A DNA stretch of 51,880 bases from Desulfobulbus propionicus (GTDB lineage: Bacteria; Desulfobacterota; Desulfobulbia; Desulfobulbales; Desulfobulbaceae). Positions 9,548 to 18,713 of the stretch are shown one piece after another. The notes under the pieces are model-generated. The model was not told the origin of the DNA and did not search any database. It saw only the letters and a list, made by a program, of their open reading frames with translations. Within the stretch, counting starts at the first letter, position 1, and each line of letters begins with the position of its first letter. A program made the translations under genes and the position numbers. The stretch lies in the NCBI GenBank assembly GCA_002748755.1, contig PDTD01000022.1, positions 1-51,880 on the forward strand, read 5' to 3'.

Positions 9548-10111
9548 ATGTATTCAGCCTCAGACTTGCGGAAAGGGCTTAAAATCCAAATTGACGGCGA
9601 ACCGTACCTCATCATTGACTTTGAATTCAGTAAGCCAGGAAAAGGGCAGGCACTGTATCGTACCAAGATGAGAAATATGATTACCGGGAATCAGTTTTCC
9701 CAGACCTATCGTTCCAATGATAAGTTTGAAAAACCGAACCTGGAAGAGCGTACCATGCAGTATCTCTATGGCCAAGACAATGAATACCATTTTATGGATA
9801 CGACGACCTATGACCAGATTTTTCTGACCAAAGAGCAGCTGGCGGACAATTTGAACTACCTGGTAGACAATATGGAAGTCAATGTCCTTTTTTTTGGAGA
9901 AAGGCCCATTGACATAAGTCTGCCTACTTTTGTTAACCTGACGGTTACTGTTGCCGATCCTTGGGTTAAGGGGGATACATCGGGGACAGACACCAAGCCG
10001 GTGACGGTGGAAACAGGTTTCCAGCTGCAGGTGCCACCGTTTGTCGAGGAGGGGGATAAAATACAGATAGATACCCGTACCGGCGCATACATGACCAGAG
10101 TCAAAGAGTAG
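9548..10111 (+). CDS. efp: Translation elongation factor P
   Basis: A 187-residue EF-P that binds between the P and E sites and rescues ribosomes stalled at polyproline. Three beta-barrel domains are spanned. The loop that is post-translationally modified reads SKPGKGQA with the acceptor lysine at position 32, flanked as in the beta-lysylated class. A Shine-Dalgarno AAGGGA precedes the ATG. The gene for the cognate EpmA ligase starts one base after the stop codon, so modification enzyme and target are co-transcribed. Length and C-terminus (TRTGAYMTRV) are normal. Confidence 0.97.
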   Translation: MYSASDLRKGLKIQIDGEPYLIIDFEFSKPGKGQALYRTKMRNMITGNQFSQTYRSNDKFEKPNLEERTMQYLYGQDNEYHFMDTTTYDQIFLTKEQLADNLNYLVDNMEVNVLFFGERPIDISLPTFVNLTVTVADPWVKGDTSGTDTKPVTVETGFQLQVPPFVEEGDKIQIDTRTGAYMTRVKE

Positions 10112-10112
10112 T

Positions 10113-11042
10113 TTGGTGCTGGATGGTCATAGCCTGCACCAAAGGGCTCTTTTTTTTCAGGCGGTACGCTCTTTTTTTGTTGAGCACAACTATTTGGAGG
10201 TCGACACGCCGGTTCGTCTGCCGGTCGTTATACCGGAGGCGAATATCATACCCATTGAGAGCGTGGACGCCTTTTTACAAACCTCGCCTGAGATGTGCAT
10301 GAAAATGCTCATGGCCCATGGTTGTTCACAGCTGTTTCAGATATGCCGCTGTTTTCGAAAAGAGGAGATCGGGCGGTACCATCTTCAGGAGTTCTGTATG
10401 CTTGAGTGGTATCACGAGGGCCGGGATTATCGGGATCTCATGGTCGAATGCGAAGAATTAGTTTCTTTCCTCGCGCAATTGCCCAATCCATGGGCTGGTG
10501 TATCCGCTGACGGTGCACACCTTCTTGTGGGTGGAGAGATCGTCTCCCTGCGCCCTCCCTGGAAGCGCGTCACCGTTGCAGAGGCTTTCCAGGCATACGC
10601 TGGTATAGATGTGCAACAGGCCTTGGAGGAAGAGAGGTTTGACAAACTGCTGGTTGAAAAGGTTGAGCCTCAACTCGGTTGTGAACAGCCTGTCTTTTTA
10701 TATGACTACCCTGTTCAGCTTGCTTCTCTGGCCAAGAGTAAGGCAACAGATGCATCGGTTGCCGAGAGATTTGAACTGTACATAGCTGGTATTGAAATCG
10801 CTAATGGTTTTTCCGAACTATGCAGCCCACATATTCAGAGAGAGCGCTTTGGCCAGGAGTTGGAGGGTATTCGACGCCAGGGGCGCAGGGGAAAAATGCC
10901 TGAGTTTTTTTTAGACAGTCTCGCGCATTATCCAGAATCCGCTGGCATAGCTTTGGGGCTGGACAGACTGTTGATGCTGCTGACAGGTAAAGCAGATATA
11001 GCGTCCGTTGTACCGTTGACTTGGAGTGACCTTGGGGCTTGA
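10113..11042 (+). CDS. epmA: EF-P (R)-beta-lysine ligase EpmA
   Basis: A class II lysyl-tRNA-synthetase paralogue lacking the anticodon-binding domain (309 residues). It attaches (R)-beta-lysine to EF-P. Visible class II motifs are motif 2 FRKEE followed by HLQEFCMLEWY (about 87-105) and motif 3 GIALGLDRLLML near the C-terminus. IEIANGFSEL is the lysine-site segment. The gene follows efp with one base between stop and start, which strongly supports the specific EpmA assignment. The start is TTG (10113) or GTG (10116); both are weak and suit translational coupling. The N-terminus is slightly shorter than in E. coli. The lysine 2,3-aminomutase EpmB, needed to make beta-lysine, is not in the window. 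Confidence 0.93.
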   Translation: MVLDGHSLHQRALFFQAVRSFFVEHNYLEVDTPVRLPVVIPEANIIPIESVDAFLQTSPEMCMKMLMAHGCSQLFQICRCFRKEEIGRYHLQEFCMLEWYHEGRDYRDLMVECEELVSFLAQLPNPWAGVSADGAHLLVGGEIVSLRPPWKRVTVAEAFQAYAGIDVQQALEEERFDKLLVEKVEPQLGCEQPVFLYDYPVQLASLAKSKATDASVAERFELYIAGIEIANGFSELCSPHIQRERFGQELEGIRRQGRRGKMPEFFLDSLAHYPESAGIALGLDRLLMLLTGKADIASVVPLTWSDLGA

Positions 11043-11081
11043 CTGGCATTGGTGACGCTTTTGTCCGTCTTTCCATCTTGA

Positions 11082-11099
11082 GTCGGCCGATTGGCCGAC
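11082..11099 (+). other. perfect hairpin downstream of epmA
   Basis: A seven-base stem GTCGGCC/GGCCGAC with a four-base loop lies about 40 bases after the epmA stop. No T-run follows on either strand, so calling it a terminator is uncertain. Confidence 0.4.
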
Positions 11100-11194
11100 A
11101 AAGCTCATTGGTCTTGAATTCCATCTCTTGCTTTGGGGGTACTTTTTTGTTGTCTCCGGCCTCTTTTTTCACCGAATTTTTAGAGAGATAACAA

Positions 11195-12637
11195 GTGGTC
11201 AATATTGATATAGAGAGGATTGTAACGATCCTCAGGGAGGAGGTTTCACAGTACCAGGTACCTGTGGTGGATTTGATTGCAGCCCAGACCAATGATCCTT
11301 TTAAGATCCTTGTGGCCACAATTCTCTCTGCCCGAACCAAGGATGAAGTCACCGCTGCGGCGGTACTTCGTCTTTTCAAAAAGGTGAGTACGCCTGATGA
11401 TCTGGCAGCACTGAGCATCCACCAGCTGGAAAAAATTATCTATCCGGTCGGTTTTTTTCGTAACAAGGCAAAATATTTGACCCAGCTTCCTGTGGTCTTA
11501 CACCGGGAATTTGGCGGCCAGATCCCTGACACCATGGAGGGATTACTTGCTCTGCCCGGGGTCGGACGTAAAACAGCAAATCTTGTGTTGGCAGTGGCTT
11601 TCGGAAAACCGGCCATCTGTGTTGATACCCATGTTCATAGAATAATGAACATTTGGGGGTATGTAACAACCAGCACCCCCCTGCAGACAGAAATGGCGCT
11701 GAGGGAAATTTTGCCCAATAAGTATTGGATTGAGATCAATTCCATTCTTGTTGCCTTTGGTCAAGGAACCTGTACTCCCCAGCGACCGCACTGTGATCGC
11801 TGTGTTATCGCCCAATGGTGTCCACAAATCGGGGTGAGACCACGGACCATTAGGCAAGAAGAGCCCATGGGGGACGGATTGTTGCTTGTTTCCTGGAACG
11901 TGAACGGATTGCGTGCGGCGCTGAAAAAAGGATTTCTTGATATTTTCACAGATTTTAAGGCCGATATTTTTGCGTTGCAAGAAATTAAGGCCTATCCGGA
12001 ACAGCTCCCCCAAGAGATCCTGAGCATCCCAGGATACCACGTCTATTGGAACCCCGCAAAGCGTAAGGGCTATTCAGGTACGGCCATATTCAGTACAATG
12101 GAACCGGTTGCCGTCCGATATGGTATTGGGGTGGACGCTTTTGACGACGAAGGACGGGTGCTGACCCTGGAATTTGAAACCTTTTTCTTGGTTAATGCCT
12201 ATTTCCCGAATGCCCAGCCGGGTTTGAAGAGGTTGGCTTTCAAGGAAGAGTTTAACCATGCCATGCTGGAGTACTTGAAAGAGTTACGAGCTGCGAAGAC
12301 GGTGGTACTCTGTGGCGATTTGAATGTGGCGCATAAGCCTGTGGATTTGGCCAATCCGAAAAGGAATGAGCAGAATCCGGGGTACTCGCCGCAAGAGCGG
12401 GCATGGATGGATCAATATGTTCAGGCTGGGCTGGTTGACACCTTCCGAATGTTCACCCAGGAAGAGGGCAGGTATACCTGGTGGAGCTATCGATCCCGTG
12501 CCAGGGAAAAAAATATCGGGTGGCGTATTGACTATTTTTTGGTTGATGAGTCCGGACGTACTAGGATTCAGGAAGCATCTATTCATGAAAACATTATGGG
12601 GTCTGATCACTGCCCGGTGAGCATCAGACTGCAATAA
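11195..12637 (+). CDS. Bifunctional endonuclease III-exonuclease III (Nth-Xth fusion)
   Basis: One uninterrupted 480-codon frame encodes two base-excision-repair enzymes. Residues 1-215 are endonuclease III: the HhH motif LPGVGRKTANLVL with catalytic Lys126, VDTHVHRI with catalytic Asp144 (same 18-residue spacing as the E. coli Lys120/Asp138 pair), and a C-X6-C-X2-C-X5-C iron-sulfur loop (Cys193, 200, 203, 209). After a short linker, residues about 228-480 are an ExoIII-type AP endonuclease with SWNVNGLRA, LQEIK, GDLNVAH and a terminal GSDHCPV. Both halves look full length with catalytic residues intact. The glycosylase would create abasic sites that the fused AP endonuclease processes. The start (likely GTG at 11195) has only a weak upstream purine stretch. 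Confidence 0.93.
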   Translation: MVNIDIERIVTILREEVSQYQVPVVDLIAAQTNDPFKILVATILSARTKDEVTAAAVLRLFKKVSTPDDLAALSIHQLEKIIYPVGFFRNKAKYLTQLPVVLHREFGGQIPDTMEGLLALPGVGRKTANLVLAVAFGKPAICVDTHVHRIMNIWGYVTTSTPLQTEMALREILPNKYWIEINSILVAFGQGTCTPQRPHCDRCVIAQWCPQIGVRPRTIRQEEPMGDGLLLVSWNVNGLRAALKKGFLDIFTDFKADIFALQEIKAYPEQLPQEILSIPGYHVYWNPAKRKGYSGTAIFSTMEPVAVRYGIGVDAFDDEGRVLTLEFETFFLVNAYFPNAQPGLKRLAFKEEFNHAMLEYLKELRAAKTVVLCGDLNVAHKPVDLANPKRNEQNPGYSPQERAWMDQYVQAGLVDTFRMFTQEEGRYTWWSYRSRAREKNIGWRIDYFLVDESGRTRIQEASIHENIMGSDHCPVSIRLQ

Positions 12638-12761
12638 GACATGGCAAGGTAGAGAAGAGTCATTGTCTGGGCTGTTGAGAAATCAGGGCCAGCACCTCAG
12701 TCAGAGACCACTGTAAGTGGAGACACCGGGGGGTCGGCTCTTCTCAGGGGTCCGTCCTGAT

Positions 12762-13571
12762 TCAGGTGATTGTTCTCCGGACAAGTATCAGCCACAGTCC
12801 GATTCCCATACAGACCATAATCACGCTCAAGATCTGTCCCATGGACAAGCCTTGAAAGATCAAACCCAACTGCGGGTCAGGTTCGCGAAATATTTCGACC
12901 AGGAAGCGAGCTGTTCCATACCCTATCAGGAATAAGGACAGGATCGCACCATGTACCCAGGGGGGCTTGGGCTGTTCCTGACGCCATGGTTTCCCTTTCA
13001 GACTCCAGAGTATGCAGAACAGTACAAGACCTTCCAAGAAGGCTTCATACAGCTGGGATGGGTGACGGGGTAGTGGGCCTCCATGGGGGAAGATCATCGC
13101 CCAGGGCATATCCGTTGTCTTGCCATATAATTCGCCATTGATGAAGTTACCCAGTCGGCCGAAAAAGAGGCCTATGGGCACTGTAGCGACATAGAGGTCG
13201 GCAGCCTTCCAAAAAGCGAGCTTTTGGCGCCAGCAAAAGAGAGCGCCTGCGATAAGCACCCCCAGGCAGCCACCATGAAAGGACATGCCGCCCTCCCAGA
13301 CAGCAAGAATATGAACAGGGTTATCAAGATAGTAGGGAAGATTATACAGGAGGATATACCCCAGCCTACCACCCAGGATGACCCCGATGACAAGATGCAT
13401 GTTCAGGCTATCCACATATATGCGTAGTTTTTGCCACTGAAACTTGTTTGCCTGATACACAACCAGTATATAGGCGCCTATGAATCCAAGGACATACATG
13501 AGTCCGTACCAGCGAAAGTGTAACGGCCCGATGGAAAAGATTTCAGGGTCAATGTCAGGAAAGTGCAGCAT
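12762..13571 (-). CDS. lgt: Prolipoprotein diacylglyceryl transferase Lgt
   Basis: A 269-residue integral membrane enzyme that transfers diacylglycerol from phosphatidylglycerol to the lipobox cysteine of prolipoproteins. Several hydrophobic helices are evident. The Lgt signature region is present as GRLGNFINGELYG (about residues 138-150), together with HGGCLG and HPSQLYEA. The start was set at the ATG at 13571 (MLHFPDIDP), which matches usual Lgt N-termini. A TTG five codons earlier would overlap the mnmG stop. The gene follows mnmG closely on the same strand and is probably co-transcribed. Confidence 0.95.
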   Translation of the reverse strand: MLHFPDIDPEIFSIGPLHFRWYGLMYVLGFIGAYILVVYQANKFQWQKLRIYVDSLNMHLVIGVILGGRLGYILLYNLPYYLDNPVHILAVWEGGMSFHGGCLGVLIAGALFCWRQKLAFWKAADLYVATVPIGLFFGRLGNFINGELYGKTTDMPWAMIFPHGGPLPRHPSQLYEAFLEGLVLFCILWSLKGKPWRQEQPKPPWVHGAILSLFLIGYGTARFLVEIFREPDPQLGLIFQGLSMGQILSVIMVCMGIGLWLILVRRTIT

Positions 13572-13578
13572 GGTGTTC

Positions 13579-15450
13579 TCAGGCAAGCCCCAGGCGTTTC
13601 AAATGAATATGCAGGACCGAAATGGCCGCGGGAGTTATACCGGATATACGGGAAGCCTGTCCCAGCGAAGAGGGTTGAACCGTGGTTAATTTTTCAACGA
13701 CTTCGTTGGATAAGCCGGGCATCCCCTTGTACTCCATGGTATCAGGTATCTGTATCCGTTCGAGTTTTTTAAAGCGGGTAACCTGCTCCTCTTGCCGCTG
13801 AATATATCCCGAGTATTTCACCTGGAGTTCGATTTCCTGAAAAGAGGTATCCGCAGGCAGGGTGGTCCCACGTATCCGAAGGAGCTCCCGAATATCTTCA
13901 AGGCCAATTTCGGGACGACGGAGCAGGGCCGCCAGGGTATGACTTTGGGAGAGAGGAGCGGAATTTCTGGAGCGCAGAAAGGTGTTCACCGATAAAGAGG
14001 GGGGAATGCGGGTTGCTTCGAGGAACTGTACCCCCATTTCAAGGTGCTGTTTTTTCTTGCAGAATGTTCGCCAGGTGTTTTCGTCAACCAAACCGAGGGT
14101 ATAGCCTATCTCCCTCAGGCGCATATCCGCGTTGTCTTCACGCAGGAGAAGGCGGTATTCTGCCCGGGATGTGAACAGGCGATACGGTTCCTGGGTGCCC
14201 AGAGTGATCAAATCGTCAATGAGCACGCCAATGTACGCCTGGGAGCGGTCCAGGATGAGCGGTTGCTCTCGGCGTATGAATTGAACGGCATTGATGCCTG
14301 CAATTAATCCCTGTCCGGCGGCCTCTTCATACCCTGAGGTACCATTGATTTGACCGGCCAGGAAGAGGCCGGAGATGTTCTTGGTTTCCAGTGATGCCTT
14401 GAGTTCCCTGGGGTCAACATAATCATATTCAATCGCATAACCCGGTCGGATGATACGCGCGTTTTCCAGGCCGGGTATAGAGTGCACCATGGCAATCTGG
14501 GTATTGAGTGGCAGGCTTGTGGGAATGCCGTTGGGGTAGACTTCAACCGTATCCAATCCTTCGGGTTCTAGAAAAATCTGGTGCCTGTTTTTTTCTGGAA
14601 AACGCATCACCTTGTCTTCAATGGACGGGCAGTAGCGGGCACCGATGCCTTCGATTATGCCTGCATACATAGGCGACTGATCTATGGATTCGCGAATGAT
14701 CCGGTGGGTTTCCGCGTTGGTATAGGTGATGGAGCAAGGACGCTGTTCCAGAGCAGGACGACCCTGCGAGGAAAAAGAAAAAAAATGGGGCGGATCGTCA
14801 GAGTACTGGGCCTCTAACTTGCTGTAGTCGATGGTGTTCCCGTCGAGTCGGGGTACGGTTCCGGTTTTCATCCGCCCGACATGAAATTTGTTCTCTCTAA
14901 ACCACTGCGCTAAATGAACGGAGGGGATGTCGCCCATGCGTCCGGCAGGGAAATGTTTCAGGCCCACATGGATACGTCCGTCAAGAAACGTTCCCGTGGT
15001 AACGATCACTGCTGATACTCGCAAGAGTTCATCAAGGGAGGTACGGATACCGGTAACTTGGCCGTCCTTAACGAGAATTTCATCAACGACAGTCTGACGG
15101 ATCTCCAAGTTAGGCTGGTTTTCAAGGATGCTCTTCATTCGCAGCCGATAGAGAAGGCGATCGGCCTGGGCACGGGATGAGCGCACGGCTGGCCCTTTGC
15201 TGGTGTTGAGCTGCCTGAATTGGATGGCGGTCGCATCGATATTCCTGGCCATTTCTCCACCCAGGGCATCTATTTCCCGCACCACATGGCCCTTAGCCAA
15301 TCCCCCGATTGCTGGATTGCAGGACATAGCCCCGATGGTATCGGCGTTAATAACACAAACAACGGTCCGGCATCCCATGCGGGCGGAGGCGAGGGCTGCT
15401 TCGCACCCGGCATGGCCGGCCCCAATAACTGCTACATCAAATTCGGTCAT
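13579..15450 (-). CDS. mnmG: tRNA uridine-5-carboxymethylaminomethyl modification enzyme MnmG (GidA)
   Basis: A 623-residue FAD enzyme that, with MnmE, installs the (carboxymethyl)aminomethyl group on wobble U34 of certain tRNAs. The N-terminal dinucleotide fold [10 protein letters not shown] (residues 10-19) binds [24 protein letters not shown] follows near 45-65, and the conserved cysteine regions CSITYTN and YCPSIEDK are present. The C-terminal MnmE- and tRNA-interacting domain is complete. The partner mnmE is encoded at 19678-21069 on the other strand, so the mnmG/mnmE pair brackets the rpmH-jag run. Confidence 0.98.
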   Translation of the reverse strand: MTEFDVAVIGAGHAGCEAALASARMGCRTVVCVINADTIGAMSCNPAIGGLAKGHVVREIDALGGEMARNIDATAIQFRQLNTSKGPAVRSSRAQADRLLYRLRMKSILENQPNLEIRQTVVDEILVKDGQVTGIRTSLDELLRVSAVIVTTGTFLDGRIHVGLKHFPAGRMGDIPSVHLAQWFRENKFHVGRMKTGTVPRLDGNTIDYSKLEAQYSDDPPHFFSFSSQGRPALEQRPCSITYTNAETHRIIRESIDQSPMYAGIIEGIGARYCPSIEDKVMRFPEKNRHQIFLEPEGLDTVEVYPNGIPTSLPLNTQIAMVHSIPGLENARIIRPGYAIEYDYVDPRELKASLETKNISGLFLAGQINGTSGYEEAAGQGLIAGINAVQFIRREQPLILDRSQAYIGVLIDDLITLGTQEPYRLFTSRAEYRLLLREDNADMRLREIGYTLGLVDENTWRTFCKKKQHLEMGVQFLEATRIPPSLSVNTFLRSRNSAPLSQSHTLAALLRRPEIGLEDIRELLRIRGTTLPADTSFQEIELQVKYSGYIQRQEEQVTRFKKLERIQIPDTMEYKGMPGLSNEVVEKLTTVQPSSLGQASRISGITPAAISVLHIHLKRLGLA

Positions 15451-15762
15451 AGAAAAATGGTATCAAGTACTGGGATAGGATAAGGGAGGCTGTATGCGCC
15501 TAACTTGCTTGTTGAGCATGCGGCACAGGGAACTGTACATTATAGAAATAATACTTTCTTTTTGCAATGAAAACAGAGCGGTCAGCCGTACGCATTCCTG
15601 GTCGCATTGTTCAACAACCCAGGTGGTACCTGATGGGGTCGTTTCTGCTACCGCGGGGTAGCCGGATCTTTATGTGGGGACAATATTGGGTAAGAGGGGG
15701 AGCAAGAGTTGGGTTTCAAGACTCTTCTGTGCAGAACGTTTGCTGCCGTAGAGCGCCCAGGA

Positions 15763-15798
15763 GAGCATGAACTGAGAAAAGAGCATGAACTGAGAAAA
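15763..15798 (+). repeat. 18-bp perfect tandem duplication
   Basis: The unit GAGCATGAACTGAGAAAA occurs twice head to tail (15763-15780 and 15781-15798) with no mismatch, immediately beside repeat copy E. Confidence 0.9.
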
Positions 15799-15804
15799 TT
15801 TTCT

Positions 15805-15926
15805 TGATCCGCCCTGCGCACGGTCGGCCCCTCTTTGGCGGTATTTTAGTCACTCATACACCCAACTGGTATGAGGTCTTAAAAATTCCCGAACCCGGCA
15901 CCACCAGAGCTGATAGGAAACCCCGG
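15805..15926 (-). repeat. interspersed TIR repeat, copy E (MITE/REP-like)
   Basis: Read on the minus strand it starts CCGGGGTTTCCTATCAGCTC and continues GGTGGTGCCGGGTTCGGGAA, then a CCTCATACCAGTTGG.GTATGAG core and AAAATACCGCC. This is colinear with copies A and D. It sits in the mnmG-rpmH gap; the distal end is diverged. Confidence 0.7.
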
Positions 15927-15971
15927 CTCCATGTGCGCAAGCCTGTGATGGAACCTCCAGGATGAAATAAA

Positions 15972-16001
15972 TTGACAGAATGGGATGACTATGATTAAAA
16001 T
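15972..16001 (+). promoter_or_regulatory. candidate sigma-70 promoter for rpmH operon
   Basis: TTGACA (15972-15977) and TAAAAT (15996-16001) are spaced by 18 bases, about 190 bases before the rpmH start. Consensus match only; a long leader would result. Confidence 0.4.
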
Positions 16002-16192
16002 GTCCAGTTTCTGAAAAGAAAACCGGCGTGCCGACATGTTAAGAGGTTGCCTTCCTTTTTTTCCATGGAAATGATAGCATCCAGCCACTAACAGGGGCAG
16101 GTATACCTTTTTGCTTTCTTTTGCTTTCAAACGGGCAAGTACGGGTTTTCGACTCTTCAAGAAATCGTTACAGATGTGCAAGGAAATATATC

Positions 16193-16330
16193 ATGAGTAA
16201 AAGAACTTTTCAGCCAAGCAATACAAAACGACATCGCACCCATGGATTTCGGGTCCGCATGAAAACCCATGCTGGTCGCGCTGTTATAAAAAGACGTCGC
16301 GCACGAGGGCGCAAACAACTTGCTGTATAA
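16193..16330 (+). CDS. rpmH: 50S ribosomal protein L34
   Basis: A 45-residue, very basic protein with the family-wide sequence [19 protein letters not shown] followed by the Arg/Lys-rich tail. The ATG at 16193 is preceded by AAGGAAA at proper spacing; an in-frame upstream ATG at 16121 would add 24 atypical residues and is rejected. It heads the conserved rpmH-rnpA-yidD-yidC-jag-mnmE order, with rnpA starting five bases after its stop. Confidence 0.97.
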   Translation: MSKRTFQPSNTKRHRTHGFRVRMKTHAGRAVIKRRRARGRKQLAV

Positions 16331-16335
16331 TTCCC

Positions 16336-16671
16336 ATGAAACGGTTTGGGCTCCCGAAAAAGGATCTGTTGAAAACTAACCGGGAGTTCAACAGAGTCTA
16401 TCAGGTTGGTCGCCGGTTGTATGGTGATGGTTTTATTATTATTTACCTGGCCAACAATCGGTTGCAGAGTCGTCTGGGGATAAGCGTTCAGAGAAAAGTT
16501 GGAAGCGCTGTGCAAAGAAATCGCATTAAGCGGTTGGTGCGGGAAGTGTTTCGCCTGCATCGAGACCAGTTTCCGGAACAGGCGGATATCGTTGTAGCGG
16601 TACGGCCGGGTATGTCATGGAAAACAGCCCATACACTCCATGAGGCAATGGTTTCTGTGCTCAGGCATTGA
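16336..16671 (+). CDS. rnpA: Ribonuclease P protein component
   Basis: A 111-residue basic protein subunit of RNase P, which matures tRNA 5' ends. The signature [13 protein letters not shown] (about residues 61-73) is intact and is preceded by [14 protein letters not shown]. The start is five bases after rpmH. Its stop lies in a TTGA context just upstream of yidD. No RNase P RNA gene is in the window. Confidence 0.96.
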   Translation: MKRFGLPKKDLLKTNREFNRVYQVGRRLYGDGFIIIYLANNRLQSRLGISVQRKVGSAVQRNRIKRLVREVFRLHRDQFPEQADIVVAVRPGMSWKTAHTLHEAMVSVLRH

Positions 16672-16709
16672 GGAGAAAACCGCCATGCCATGGCGAACCG
16701 GGAGGCGAA

Positions 16710-16976
16710 ATGTCTGAGCCGAAAAAGATGACGAGTAAAGAGTTTGCCGTATCATCAGTACAGGGTGCAAAGAAGATCTGTTTTGTTCTCATTCGGGGAT
16801 ACCAGTTGTGTATTTCTCCCCTTTTTCCTCCTACATGCCGATTCAGTCCTACCTGTTCCCAATATGCCATGGAAGCCATAGAAAAATATGGTGTGTTTCG
16901 GGGTACAGGAAAAGCCGTACTGCGCATTCTCCGTTGCCACCCCTTTTCTAAAGGTGGGTATGATCCCGTGAATTAA
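16710..16976 (+). CDS. yidD: Membrane protein insertion efficiency factor YidD
   Basis: A small (88-residue) YidD protein thought to assist YidC/Sec membrane insertion. Characteristic segments are [31 protein letters not shown], and the C-terminal [12 protein letters not shown]. The start was placed at the ATG at 16710 because GGAGG lies five bases upstream. A TTG at 16668 overlapping the rnpA stop would give a longer, less typical N-terminus. It is flanked by rnpA and yidC as usual. Confidence 0.94.
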   Translation: MSEPKKMTSKEFAVSSVQGAKKICFVLIRGYQLCISPLFPPTCRFSPTCSQYAMEAIEKYGVFRGTGKAVLRILRCHPFSKGGYDPVN

Positions 16977-17045
16977 TCAAGGAGCAATCCTGACCTGTCA
17001 GTGAGCAGATGCATGGAGTTCATGCTGCTCCATAGAGGACCTATA

Positions 17046-18692
17046 ATGGATATACAAAGAGCCGTGTTGGCGGTTATCATATCTTTTTTCATTCTTTTCG
17101 GGTACCAGTATTTTTTTGTGAAACCAGTTTTTGAGCAGCAGCAGAAGGCTGCGCAGAAGGAGGAACAGAAGAAAACCCAAGTGTCTGATCAAAAGGTCGC
17201 CGAGGCGCACCGTGTTGCCGGTCAAACCCTCCCCAGTGTAGCCGCAGACACCCGGGCACGTGACATCACCGTTGAAACGCCTCTGTATACCGCTGTTATA
17301 AATGAGCAGGGAGGTGGTTTTAAAAGTTTTGTATTAAAAAAGTATCGTATTGATATCAAGCTTGATTCAGGGCCGATGCAGTTGGTTCTGAGTGAGAATC
17401 CGGCGTTTTTTCCAGGGGTTTTTTCTCTGGATAACGGCAATGGACAGTTGCCTGTCTTTACTGCGGAGACTGAAGCGGTAACTTTGTCAGGGCCAGGAGA
17501 AAAGACGAGTCTTGTTATGCACGCTTTTTTGCCTGGCAATGTCAAGGTCCAACGAACATTGACCTTTTATGCAGATACCTATCTGATTAATGATTCCTAT
17601 TCAGTGATCAACGAGGGGGAAACACCTGTCCAGGTTTCACCTGCCCTATCCATGGTGAATACACCCTTTACCCACTCAAGCCAGAATAGCCGGTTTCAAT
17701 TTTCAGGGCCTGCCTCCTTTGTCAACGGAGAACTGGTTGAAACCAAAGAAAAGAAATTAAAGGAAGGCCGTCTGGCCCTGCAGGGAAATATTGCCTGGAG
17801 TGGCTTTGTCGACAATTATTTCATGAACACTGTTGCCCTCAAAGAAAGCGCGAATACCACCGTATCCCTGCAAAAAGAGGATGAACGGGTGCGGACTCTG
17901 GTCTCTGAGGGGCTTCGGACACTGGGTGGACAGGAGACCATTGAGTACGACTATGATCTCTATTTTGGCCCCAAGAAACTTGAGGTCCTCAAACAGGCCG
18001 GTGACCAACTGGCAGAAGCCGTCAATTTCGGTTGGTTCGATGTGCTGGCCAAGCCCATGTTATGGCTGCTGAACTTTTTTTATTCCTATTTCAAAAATTA
18101 CGGCATCGCCATCATCTTGGTGACGGTGATCATCAAGGCAGTTTTTTGGCCGGTTACCCAGAAGGGTATGAAGTCCATGAAAAACATGCAGAAACTGCAG
18201 CCTAAGATGGCAAAAATCAAAGAAAAATATAAGGATGACCCTGCGAAGATGAACCAGGAAATGATGGCCATGTATAAGACATACAAGGTCAATCCGCTTG
18301 GGGGATGTCTTCCCATGTTTATCCAGATCCCGTTTTTCTTTGCCCTCTACAGAGTGTTGATGATTTCCATTGAGTTACGGCATGCACCGTTTATGCTTTG
18401 GATTAATGACCTTTCGGCGCCGGACAGATTGTGGGTAGGCTTTGATATTCCGTATTTGCACGGCATTCCGGTCCTGACATTGCTCATGGGGGCCTCCATG
18501 TATCTGCAGCAGAAAATGAGTCCGACCACTGCAGATCCGACACAGGCAAAAATAATGCAATTTTTGCCTGTGATTTTCACGGTAATGTTTCTTAATTTTG
18601 CCTCTGGACTTGTTTTATACTGGTTTGTGAACAATCTCCTTTCTATTTTACAGCAACAGTTGATCAATCGGGAGAGCAAGGCCAAGGTTTGA
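17046..18692 (+). CDS. yidC: Membrane protein insertase YidC
   Basis: A 548-residue YidC of the Gram-negative type. It has an N-terminal transmembrane anchor (about residues 5-24), a large periplasmic beta-sandwich domain (about 60-330), and the conserved insertase core with five-helix topology (about 345-540), containing KPMLWLLNFFYSYFKNYG and PLGGCLPMFIQIPFFFALYR. It inserts and folds inner-membrane proteins alone or with SecYEG. The ATG at 17046 with an upstream AGAGGA was preferred over an in-frame upstream start at 17001. The next gene encodes the cytoplasmic RNA-binding protein Jag. Confidence 0.97.
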   Translation: MDIQRAVLAVIISFFILFGYQYFFVKPVFEQQQKAAQKEEQKKTQVSDQKVAEAHRVAGQTLPSVAADTRARDITVETPLYTAVINEQGGGFKSFVLKKYRIDIKLDSGPMQLVLSENPAFFPGVFSLDNGNGQLPVFTAETEAVTLSGPGEKTSLVMHAFLPGNVKVQRTLTFYADTYLINDSYSVINEGETPVQVSPALSMVNTPFTHSSQNSRFQFSGPASFVNGELVETKEKKLKEGRLALQGNIAWSGFVDNYFMNTVALKESANTTVSLQKEDERVRTLVSEGLRTLGGQETIEYDYDLYFGPKKLEVLKQAGDQLAEAVNFGWFDVLAKPMLWLLNFFYSYFKNYGIAIILVTVIIKAVFWPVTQKGMKSMKNMQKLQPKMAKIKEKYKDDPAKMNQEMMAMYKTYKVNPLGGCLPMFIQIPFFFALYRVLMISIELRHAPFMLWINDLSAPDRLWVGFDIPYLHGIPVLTLLMGASMYLQQKMSPTTADPTQAKIMQFLPVIFTVMFLNFASGLVLYWFVNNLLSILQQQLINRESKAKV

Positions 18693-18713
18693 GTGTATCC
18701 AAGGAACTATTTT

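Larger units (their letters stand above)
15451..16192. other. 742-base divergent region between mnmG and rpmH
   Basis: No convincing gene is present. The region contains repeat copy E, an 18-base tandem duplication and a candidate rpmH promoter. In many bacteria this neighbourhood holds oriC and dnaA, but no dnaA is present and no cluster of TTATCCACA-like boxes was recognised. The function of most of the stretch is unknown. Confidence 0.5.

Noticed and set aside
15879-16181. 100-codon minus-strand ORF upstream of rpmH
   Set aside because: It overlaps repeat copy E and the candidate promoter, has no ribosome site and shows no family-like features.
15451-16192. oriC in the mnmG-rpmH gap
   Set aside because: No cluster of TTATCCACA-type boxes or AT-rich unwinding element was recognised; only gene order suggests it.
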